Origin: Stramenopiles sp. TOSAG23-2
Lineage: Eukaryota; Sar
Assembly: GCA_900128395.1 (NCBI GenBank)
Contig: LT649721.1
Coordinates: 1-15,207, forward strand
Length of the DNA: 15,207 nt
Direction of reading: 5' to 3'
Part shown: positions 1 through 7,127 of the stretch, piece after piece
How positions within the stretch are numbered: position 1 is the first letter of the stretch
How the letters are laid out: every line of letters begins with the position of its first letter
The notes under the pieces: generated by a model
What the model was told of the DNA's origin: nothing
The model's input: the letters and a program-made list of their open reading frames with translations, nothing else
Database searches by the model: none
Program-made: the position numbers and the translations under genes

Positions 1-215
1 ACGTTAGGGTATGGAAAATACCAAAAAAAGCTCCATATAGCGAGTACACAGCATGGTATAATGGCACATAAGATAGTTCAACAGCTTTAATACAATACGA
101 TTTTTTTCTTTATAATTTTATTTTACTACACCCGTAAGTACAAAGTGATAGGAAACATGGAAAAACTGCCAAATGGCACAGTATCACAACTCTGTATAGG
201 TGCAATTTTCCACCA

Positions 216-255
216 GGCGGGCTGGGCGGGCTGGGCGGGCTGGGCGGGCAGGGGG
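216..255 (+). repeat. G-rich 9-bp tandem repeat, G-quadruplex candidate
   Basis: About four copies of the unit CTGGGCGGG end in a run of five G. Eight runs of three or more G are separated by one or two bases (219-221, 224-226, 228-230, 233-235, 237-239, 242-244, 246-248, 251-255). This far exceeds the four runs needed for an intramolecular G-quadruplex on the plus strand. It is an isolated GC island in AT-rich DNA. Whether it folds or regulates anything is inference. Confidence 0.85.
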
Positions 256-289
256 TATTCCTATAGTAGTCTAGCTATTCGATTTTGCT

Positions 290-310
290 GATAAAAGATA
301 AAAGATAAAA
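290..310 (+). repeat. Short tandem repeat (GATAAAA)x3
   Basis: Three perfect head-to-tail copies of the heptamer GATAAAA lie 35 bp after the G-rich repeat. No function can be assigned. Confidence 0.8.
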
Positions 311-1670
311 GTGAGTCCGATTTTTAACCTTAAAATATAGAAGGTGAATAGCATTACGTCATTTAGGGCGTAATAGCACTACGAAGGTACATTAAAAATA
401 TCGATATAGTAAGGCTTATACTTGGTAGATTACATAATATTTAAGGATATTCGATTCCATCCCAAAGACCATAAAAATGATAATATAGAACCAATGTGAA
501 AATGAATGACCAAAGACAAATGAGAGAATCGAGTAATAAAATCTATTTATAATCTATGTTTATTTGGGAAAATTATAAAAATTATTAAGATTACACAGTA
601 CAGGTAGAGATCGAGTAAGAAAGCCTTAACGTATTCTCCCCCCTTTTTTTACGGTTAATCCTATTGGGAAATTTTTATTAATTATTTATAAGTAGTTGTA
701 CATGTGTGTGTGATGAACAATATTTTAATGATATAAATAACACTACACAGAATTGAAAAAAGTTCAAACAACATCTCTCCAATATACCTTAATAAATCCA
801 CCGACAACTCTCGTCTTCCCAATTCTACCAATAGGTTAAACTTAAACACAAAAAAACACTTCGTTTTTTTCGCGTGCTATAACCATCATAAATCTTTTAC
901 TGGATCTAAATTGAATTTCATCCTAATAAAACCTATTAGTATGGGAATATCATATGTTTAATTTTTTAAAACCAAGAGTGCGATTGGAGAGAAGTTTGAT
1001 GCTATTTTCATGCTATTTTACATAACATCCAAACTCAGTCACCATCAGTTTGTATATCTTGTGTGCCATTTTCTGCGATTGTATCAAAATGGATATTCAA
1101 TAAACATATACATTATAAATTCTATAATATAATTATACTTCTTACTATACTACATAACACACATCATCATAATATTAAATTATACCATTCTTCTGCTATT
1201 TAGAGTATATAGGAGTACCTATTAACTATTAACATTATTTGATAGCAAATAATTATACTATTCTTACGATTTATTCTCGAATAATTTCAATAATGGATAA
1301 ACAGTTCAAATATTTAATGTATTCTGGTGTAAAATTTGCAAAAAAAACACAAAAAAACTCTAGTAAAAAGATAATTGAACGTAAGCAATGCGTGCAAACC
1401 GTCTAAATATACAGGAATACATTTCAATAATAATAATATTACCATCCTCGCCTTCCTTCCCGTCGTAGGAATTTATTATATATAATAATTTGAAGAATTA
1501 CAGGTATAAGAAATTCTTAATACCTAAGATTCAAATAAATATATAAAAAAGTTAATTATTTTTTTTATAATTAACTGTGTAAATTTTGTATATTATATAT
1601 AAGTTAGTTCCGGTTTATTCAGAATATAAATTAAAATAATAAATATAGACAAAGGATATACGGTATAAAT

Positions 1671-4600
1671 ATGGTGAAAAAAAGACGATTGAATGAATCA
1701 AATTTACCTGCTAAAAAAAGAGCTTTAATTAGTAGGAGGGATTCAGATGATTTCGGTTCAACAAATGATGATGATAACAATAATAATGATAATAATAGTA
1801 ACAATAACTCCAATAGCGATAGTCCACCAAATGGGCGAGCATTGATTTCACAACGTGTCTCCGTATTATGGGATGATGATGGGAAATGGTATAGCGGTAT
1901 TATTACAGATTTTCGCAACGCTCATGGTAAGCGGGAACATCAAATTGTATATGATGTTGATAATGGCGCTGTGATGCGCTCTGTACCACAAGCGCAAGGA
2001 CTTTTAGCCAACGGGACTACAACCCACGAATGGCTAGTTTTTGAACCCGAAGCAAACTCGAAAGAACCAAAAATAACGTGGAGATTAATCCAAGACGATT
2101 CAGTTTCTGATAATGGCAACAAAGATAATGCCAGCAGTAGAGGTGGAAGAAAAGGTCCTGGGCCAAATGCAAAAGGGTCCAGTGAACCACCACCTAATAG
2201 TAGTGATGGTACAAATGCAAATAGTAGATTAGGAAATATGAATAATAATATGGATAATAATAATATGGATAATAATAATAATAATAATAATATGGATAAT
2301 AATAATGATAAGGATAACAATAATAATAGTAATAATAGCGGCAGTATGAATAGATCTGGCATTGATGAAAGTAGCAGCAGCATCAGTAGCTTAAATTCTT
2401 CGCAAGTTGATGGAAAACCTCGTCTACTTAGTAAAGGACTAATTGGGGCGGGTCTGCAAGATTTCGACGACACATTTATGGATGTAGATAATAGCTTCAC
2501 TGCCTTAGAGGATATGGGAGGAAATGATAATGAATTTGCAAGCCTAATTGATGAAATTGAAGGGGGTAAGCCCACAAGTACGAATAAGAACAATCTAAGT
2601 GGTAGCAGTGCTATGGGACAACGGCAAACATCAAGGCGCGATTTAGATAATGGTGGAAATGGTACAGAGCAATGGGGAAGTTTATTTTTACCTTTTGATG
2701 TTCAGCAAGATGAGGAAGAGAATAGCATGCCTGATGCGGCTGGATTTGGTGGTAGTTTTAACCATATTTTTGAAGACAATTATAGTAATTCAGACAAAGA
2801 TGATGAAGATGATAATGATAGTGAGGAATATGATGAGTTTGAATCAACAGCAGCGAATGCTGCACAAAGCAACAAAGGGAATTTGGATTGGAGAGATGCC
2901 CAAGCCAGTAAAGGCAAAGGGAACGATTCAAAAAATAAACGAAAATCAAAAAAAGGCAGTTATGGATCAAGTAATGATAAATCTTCATCATCTACTTCTA
3001 GTGGCACAGGAACCACTTCAAACAACAGCAGCAGCAGCAGTAATAATAATAACGATAATAATAGTAGTAGTAGCGTACCCACGTCAACTGGAAGTAGTGG
3101 TAGACCATCGAAAAAAGCACGATCAACGCCAAAAGAACCAGATCATTTCACCTTGACCAGTAAAGAAATGAGTATTTTATGGTTAAAAGAACATGGTTTG
3201 AAAAAGCCTATTGTCGTAACCGATGCAAAAGGTCTTGATTTTAAACTTCCTGATCCAAATATGTCGGTATCAGAATTTTGTAAAAAGCTTGGAAGCAATA
3301 TTATGATGTCCAGCTTGCGTGTAAAGGCACAAAGCGAGATTACAGTCAAAATGGAAGATTGGGCACAACATTTTGCTATAAAGAACAGACCGAAGAATGA
3401 CCCATCCGAGTTAAGGGTCCCAACTTTAGTAATAGGTGATAGCGAGCTCGGAGAGGACGTTGATATACCAAATGTTTTAAAAGCCTTTGATTGGATGTAT
3501 ATGTGTTTAAAAATAGGAAATGATCAAGTCAATGAAGAATGCGATGGAATTATGAATATTGGTGAGACACCTGGATTAAATAAAAACTGGGATGCTAGAA
3601 GACATGTAATATCTGCAAATAAAGACAAACCAGAGACGTATATGGAAAATCTGAATTTATTAAAAGGTGAAGGAGATGACAACGATATCTTTAGTAGTAG
3701 TAGTAGTAGTAGTACGACAATTACCACCACCACAACAACTACGACTACTACTACAACTGAAATAGACAATAATTTAATTGGTAGCATGTTAGTAAATCCA
3801 GGGATTGATAGCGAGAAAAACACTACAACAGATAATGTAAAACAAACAAATAGTATAGATCTATTAAAAATAGATACTGGAAGTAGTAATCTCTCGTGGA
3901 TTTCAGGAAAAAATACAACGCCAACTTCATCAACTGATGCCTTAAACAATAATGCAAAACTGGCAAAGAACGCTGCTGGAAATAAGAAAAAACCCGAACT
4001 TGGTAATGGCGAAGGTGATGAAAATGGACCTGGAAAACCTGAACTAATCTTTCCATATAAGCCAACCATTTTGTGCCAAATGCGTACTGAAGGTACGTAT
4101 AGCGATTTTCACATAGAGGACAAAGGCGGTGCGGCATGGTATTATGCTCATCAAGGCGAGACGTGGATATATTTCATACCTCCATCCAGAGAAAATTTGA
4201 AAAAATATGAAGGTTGGTTTACATCTGAGAATCAAACAGAAGTTTTCTTTGGTGATTTAGTATCCGATTGCTTTAAACTGAAACTGGATAAAGGCAATTT
4301 AGTGATTATACCAAGTGGATGGATACATGCGATGTACGCGCGTACAAATTCCATATTGATCGGTGGCAATTTTGCAAATACGTTGAGCTTAACAACGCAA
4401 TTAAGAGTCCATGCAATTGAAACATCGTGTGGACTGTCACCACCTAATTTTAAAAATATTTTTTGGTACATAGGATTATATTACAAAACAGCTTTAGGTG
4501 AATGTGCAATTCGTAAGCGTCAATTTAGGCGTAGGCGAGGACAAATCGAGCGGGAAGGAACAAAATTAAGTAAGATTAAAGACTTGCGCGCGAAATTGAA

Positions 4601-6860
4601 ATTAGACCATACAGTAAAATTAAAGCGGGCACGTGTAGTAGCGGAGCAAAAGACTAAAATATTAATTGGTATGGGCGGAAAACCATCCGAGCCAAAACCA
4701 TTACCACCATTAGGAAAAGGCAAAGGGAAAGGTCGTGGGGCGAAAGGTAAAGGAAAAGGGGCAAAAGGAAAGAAAGGCGCTGTAAAAGGTGGAACAGAAA
4801 TCGTAGAACCTGAAATACCCAAACCAATTCTTCCACCAAAAATCTTAACGCCGTTGGAAAAAGCACTGAAAGAAGCGGATGATGCAATCGCTCACAGAGA
4901 TAGTTTACAACGTGAGATTGATGATGCGGAAGAGCAACATAAAACGGCTATGGAAAGGGAAACCGAATTAAAGAAGAAGCAAGCAGTTGAATTGCAAGAG
5001 ATGCAACGTGGGCAGTTGTCTATCAATGAATTGCGGGAATTGATGAAGATGGAGCAATATTTACGTGATACGATGGGCCCAGAGCATGCGTGGAAAGTTA
5101 TTCATCCTCCTCCACAACCAACACCCGAGGATGACCAGTTAAGTGCAGCAAATGCATCAAAATTAAAAAGTGATATACGCCGTGCAAATGAGGCAAGAGC
5201 TGCTGGTATTGCTGCTGGAACAGACGGAATGGAAGGCATACATGCTGGCGAAAGTGATACTACCTTTATAAAATTTCATCACAGGCCACTTCCAAAAGAA
5301 GTTAGACTAGATAAATACAACGACGCGATACCATCGGTAATCAAAAACCCATTGCTATTGCTAGATGAACTCGATCGATTGTTTTGGTTCCAACGTGCTC
5401 ATGCATGTGCAAAAGGTGGTATTCCATGTTATGCAGAAGATTTTGCTGAATTAGATGATGATGACGCAATTGCAAAAAAATATGATCCTAAAAATCCCAA
5501 ATATTCGTTCCTTTGGGATAAACTTGGTCGCCCACCAGGCATCGGTAAGCGTGGTGTTGATATGAAAAATTTATGTAAATGCCATTTGAAAAAATGCTTA
5601 GTCTGCCGAAACTGCGAGAAACGCCATTGTTGGTGTCCAGGCGGGCCATTGGATCCACATGCACCACCAGTGCCTAAGAAAAAGCCGAAACCAAAGAAAA
5701 AACCACCGCCAGTGGTTAAACCTCCACCTGCACCAAAACCACTAAGAAAAGGCCCTGTTCTAATAAAAACACCAAAACCAAAATTGACAACAGAGCAAGA
5801 GCAAGCATTGGTGAGAATGAAATGGAGACGTAGATTGGCGTTGGATACTGTTAAAGGTACAGCCGCTGCGAAAGAAGCAGAGGATATGGCTAAATGGGTT
5901 AAAGATGAGGATGGTAATATGCGATTTGAAGGGCTTGAGGGCGCTGCGTTGGCACCAGTTGTAATGCCACCTATTATTGCTAGTAGTAGTAGTTCTAATT
6001 CTACAAAAAATGTTGCAAAACACACATCTAAAGCAGTAAAAGCAGCAAAAAAAACTTCAAAAAGCAAAATTCATTTAAATTCTCTTTCTGCATCCGATTT
6101 AAAGAAAATTGCACATCGTGCGTCTTGTCATCGCTGTGGTAATTTGCGTAAAAAAACAATGAAATGCGATCGATGTCCACACGTATTTTGTCAAAAATGT
6201 GGCGAAAAGATGATTGAAGAGCATGGAGACAAGACATTTAAAGATGGCTGCCCAGTTTGTAATGAACTTTGTTGTTGTGGTGTAAATCGTAGTGTCAATT
6301 GTGTCAGAAAATTCCATTGTTACAAAAAATGTCCTGCAATGAAAAAATTAGGACGCCGCGGTGCGAAAGCCGGTGCAAAAGCCGGTGCAAAAGCCGGTGC
6401 GAAAGCCGGTGCGAAAGGCGATAAAAGCGGCTCTAAAGATTCAAATGACGCAAAGAAAAAGCAAACGGACGTAAAAGGTAGCTCTAAAGGTGCAAATGAC
6501 GGTAAGAAAAAACAGTCGGATTTAGAAAAATTGAAAAAAGCTATTGCTGAGGAAGATAGAAGAAAAGCTGCGGAAGCGGAAGCAAAAGCAAAAGCAAAAG
6601 CAGCTGCTGCAAGAGAAGCTGTTATAAGAAGAGAAGCTGTTATAAGAAGAGAAGCTGTTATAAGAAGAGAAGCTATTGCGAAAGAAGCAGCCGATAAAGA
6701 AGCTGCCGATAAAGAAGCGGCCGATAAAGAAGCAGCCGATAAAGAAGCTGCCGATAAAGAAGCGGCCGATAAAGAAGCAGCCGATAAAGAAGCTCTCTCT
6801 TCAACAACAACAAAGAACGATGCTACTAAAGCAACCCCAGTTCCTACAGTTTCAAGTTGA
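1671..6860 (+). CDS. JmjC (KDM2/KDM7-type) histone demethylase-like protein with Tudor-like N-terminus and zf-4CXXC_R1-like zinc finger
   Basis: This single 1729-residue frame starts at ATG 1671 and is likely a nuclear Fe(II)/2-oxoglutarate histone lysine demethylase. Residues 55-135 look Tudor-like (QRVSVLWDDDGKWYSG). About 135-485 is Asn/Ser/acidic low complexity. About 491-610 and 797-941 form a JmjC domain of the KDM2/KDM7 kind (SILWLKEHGLKKPIVV, FHIEDKGGAAWYY, IIPSGWIHAMY, ILIGGNFANTL). The iron ligands would be H814, E816 and H886. The two halves are split by about 180 residues rich in Ser and Thr. T831 sits where KDM2/PHF8 proteins have the 2-oxoglutarate-binding Lys. Then come a basic GKGKGKG tract (about 1015-1040), a coiled coil (about 1060-1140), a Cys knot (1302-1320), a Pro/Lys-rich linker and a C-terminal zinc finger (1486-1558). 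The tail is AKAG, REAVIR and ADKEA repeats. No F-box, CXXC or PHD domain is seen, unlike animal KDM2/KDM7. Family assignment is firm; activity and histone target are inference. Confidence 0.88.
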   Translation: MVKKRRLNESNLPAKKRALISRRDSDDFGSTNDDDNNNNDNNSNNNSNSDSPPNGRALISQRVSVLWDDDGKWYSGIITDFRNAHGKREHQIVYDVDNGAVMRSVPQAQGLLANGTTTHEWLVFEPEANSKEPKITWRLIQDDSVSDNGNKDNASSRGGRKGPGPNAKGSSEPPPNSSDGTNANSRLGNMNNNMDNNNMDNNNNNNNMDNNNDKDNNNNSNNSGSMNRSGIDESSSSISSLNSSQVDGKPRLLSKGLIGAGLQDFDDTFMDVDNSFTALEDMGGNDNEFASLIDEIEGGKPTSTNKNNLSGSSAMGQRQTSRRDLDNGGNGTEQWGSLFLPFDVQQDEEENSMPDAAGFGGSFNHIFEDNYSNSDKDDEDDNDSEEYDEFESTAANAAQSNKGNLDWRDAQASKGKGNDSKNKRKSKKGSYGSSNDKSSSSTSSGTGTTSNNSSSSSNNNNDNNSSSSVPTSTGSSGRPSKKARSTPKEPDHFTLTSKEMSILWLKEHGLKKPIVVTDAKGLDFKLPDPNMSVSEFCKKLGSNIMMSSLRVKAQSEITVKMEDWAQHFAIKNRPKNDPSELRVPTLVIGDSELGEDVDIPNVLKAFDWMYMCLKIGNDQVNEECDGIMNIGETPGLNKNWDARRHVISANKDKPETYMENLNLLKGEGDDNDIFSSSSSSSTTITTTTTTTTTTTTEIDNNLIGSMLVNPGIDSEKNTTTDNVKQTNSIDLLKIDTGSSNLSWISGKNTTPTSSTDALNNNAKLAKNAAGNKKKPELGNGEGDENGPGKPELIFPYKPTILCQMRTEGTYSDFHIEDKGGAAWYYAHQGETWIYFIPPSRENLKKYEGWFTSENQTEVFFGDLVSDCFKLKLDKGNLVIIPSGWIHAMYARTNSILIGGNFANTLSLTTQLRVHAIETSCGLSPPNFKNIFWYIGLYYKTALGECAIRKRQFRRRRGQIEREGTKLSKIKDLRAKLKLDHTVKLKRARVVAEQKTKILIGMGGKPSEPKPLPPLGKGKGKGRGAKGKGKGAKGKKGAVKGGTEIVEPEIPKPILPPKILTPLEKALKEADDAIAHRDSLQREIDDAEEQHKTAMERETELKKKQAVELQEMQRGQLSINELRELMKMEQYLRDTMGPEHAWKVIHPPPQPTPEDDQLSAANASKLKSDIRRANEARAAGIAAGTDGMEGIHAGESDTTFIKFHHRPLPKEVRLDKYNDAIPSVIKNPLLLLDELDRLFWFQRAHACAKGGIPCYAEDFAELDDDDAIAKKYDPKNPKYSFLWDKLGRPPGIGKRGVDMKNLCKCHLKKCLVCRNCEKRHCWCPGGPLDPHAPPVPKKKPKPKKKPPPVVKPPPAPKPLRKGPVLIKTPKPKLTTEQEQALVRMKWRRRLALDTVKGTAAAKEAEDMAKWVKDEDGNMRFEGLEGAALAPVVMPPIIASSSSSNSTKNVAKHTSKAVKAAKKTSKSKIHLNSLSASDLKKIAHRASCHRCGNLRKKTMKCDRCPHVFCQKCGEKMIEEHGDKTFKDGCPVCNELCCCGVNRSVNCVRKFHCYKKCPAMKKLGRRGAKAGAKAGAKAGAKAGAKGDKSGSKDSNDAKKKQTDVKGSSKGANDGKKKQSDLEKLKKAIAEEDRRKAAEAEAKAKAKAAAAREAVIRREAVIRREAVIRREAIAKEAADKEAADKEAADKEAADKEAADKEAADKEAADKEALSSTTTKNDATKATPVPTVSS
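2236..2330 (+). repeat. AAT-type trinucleotide tract coding for poly-Asn/Met/Asp
   Basis: A microsatellite of AAT with interspersed ATG and GAT codons encodes Asn runs broken by Met-Asp pairs. It lies in the disordered region between the Tudor-like segment and the JmjC domain. Similar tracts occur in the helicase and the IQ-motif gene, so Asn expansion is common to three genes in the window. Confidence 0.85.
3690..3760 (+). repeat. AGT/ACN trinucleotide tract (poly-Ser then poly-Thr) inside the JmjC domain
   Basis: A run of AGT codons followed by ACN codons encodes about nine Ser and then a long Thr-rich stretch. It is the core of a roughly 180-residue insertion (about residues 610-790) between the two conserved halves of the JmjC fold. 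The Thr codons are mixed (ACC, ACA, ACT, ACG), so this is no longer a pure DNA microsatellite. Confidence 0.8.
6360..6417 (+). repeat. 12-bp tandem repeat coding for (Ala-Lys-Ala-Gly)n
   Basis: Four to five head-to-tail copies of a 12-bp unit (GGTGCRAAAGCC) encode AKAG repeats just after the C-terminal zinc finger. The units differ only at synonymous third positions (GCA/GCG). They give a basic, Ala-rich and probably disordered tail. Confidence 0.85.
6612..6677 (+). repeat. 18-bp tandem repeat coding for (Arg-Glu-Ala-Val-Ile-Arg)x3
   Basis: Three near-perfect copies of an 18-bp unit start at 6612, 6630 and 6648, with a partial fourth. They code for REAVIR in a charged, helix-prone segment that follows an Ala/Lys/Glu-rich stretch. 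Confidence 0.85.
6687..6791 (+). repeat. 15-bp tandem repeat with 45-bp higher-order period, coding for (Ala-Ala-Asp-Lys-Glu)x7
   Basis: Seven 15-bp units start at 6687, 6702, 6717, 6732, 6747, 6762 and 6777. The first Ala codon cycles GCA, GCT, GCG, GCA, GCT, GCG, GCA, so the true DNA period is 45 bp. This suggests that a three-unit block was duplicated. The last unit contributes the first 12 bases of the 80-bp segment copied to 7132-7211. Confidence 0.9.
6780..6859 (+). repeat. 80-bp exact direct repeat, copy 1 (3' end of the JmjC gene)
   Basis: This segment covers the last 26 codons of the JmjC gene and the first two bases of its TGA stop. It recurs without a mismatch at 7132-7211, an offset of 352 bp. 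The left end lies inside the ADKEA repeat, so this copy is probably the source and 7132-7211 the derivative. Confidence 0.95.
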
Positions 6861-7127
6861 ACTAAATGAGGGCGTACGATCGTACATTATCACAATAATA
6901 CATGTAATGATTACAAAGCTTCGTATACTACGCTTAAATACGGCCGCGGATTAAAAAAACATTTTTGTAAAAACGTACGAGTATTATTTTATGTGTGTGT
7001 GGTGCGCGTGTGTTTAAATGTTTTAAATATATATATATAAAATTTAAAAAAAAATGTATGATGCATACACTCCGTATTTTTTGAAAAATTATAAAATCTT
7101 TGATTATGCATATTTTTTCTCTTGTGC
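6861..7127. other. Convergent intergenic region
   Basis: This AT-rich 267-bp gap lies between the stops of the JmjC gene and the helicase gene. It holds a perfect 12-bp palindrome (6874-6885), a GT-rich stretch near 6990-7015 and an (AT)n run near 7025-7040. It must contain the 3' UTRs of both genes. No certain polyadenylation signal can be named. Confidence 0.6.
6874..6885. repeat. Perfect 12-bp palindrome GTACGATCGTAC
   Basis: The sequence equals its own reverse complement and begins 13 bp after the JmjC gene's stop codon. Its 10-bp core ACGATCGTAC recurs in the tail of the last gene (about 14294-14303 and 14362-14371). Function is unknown and it may be chance. Confidence 0.6.

Larger units (their letters stand above)
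1..1670. other. AT-rich intergenic region with no supportable gene
   Basis: This stretch is strongly AT-rich, with stops in every frame and no long open frame. I see no tRNA-like cloverleaf, no rRNA segment and no recognisable protein. Its contents are a G-rich repeat (216-255), a triple GATAAAA heptamer (290-310), a short inverted repeat ATTACG/CGTAAT (about 352-372), a C6T7 run near 637-650 and many A/T runs. The right end presumably holds the promoter and 5' leader of the gene starting at 1671. TATA-like words occur there, but in DNA this AT-rich they cannot be assigned as a core promoter. Confidence 0.6.

Noticed and set aside
1940-2593. Long Leu/Ser-rich minus-strand open frame opposite the JmjC gene, resembling membrane segments
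   Set aside because: Leu runs are the antisense of AAT/AGT tracts; hydrophobicity is a by-product of the microsatellite.
6861-7127. A spliced extra exon of the JmjC gene ending in the copied tail at 7132-7211
   Set aside because: The first copy already ends with an in-frame stop, and the second lies inside the helicase coding strand. No need for splicing and no convincing splice-site pair was seen.
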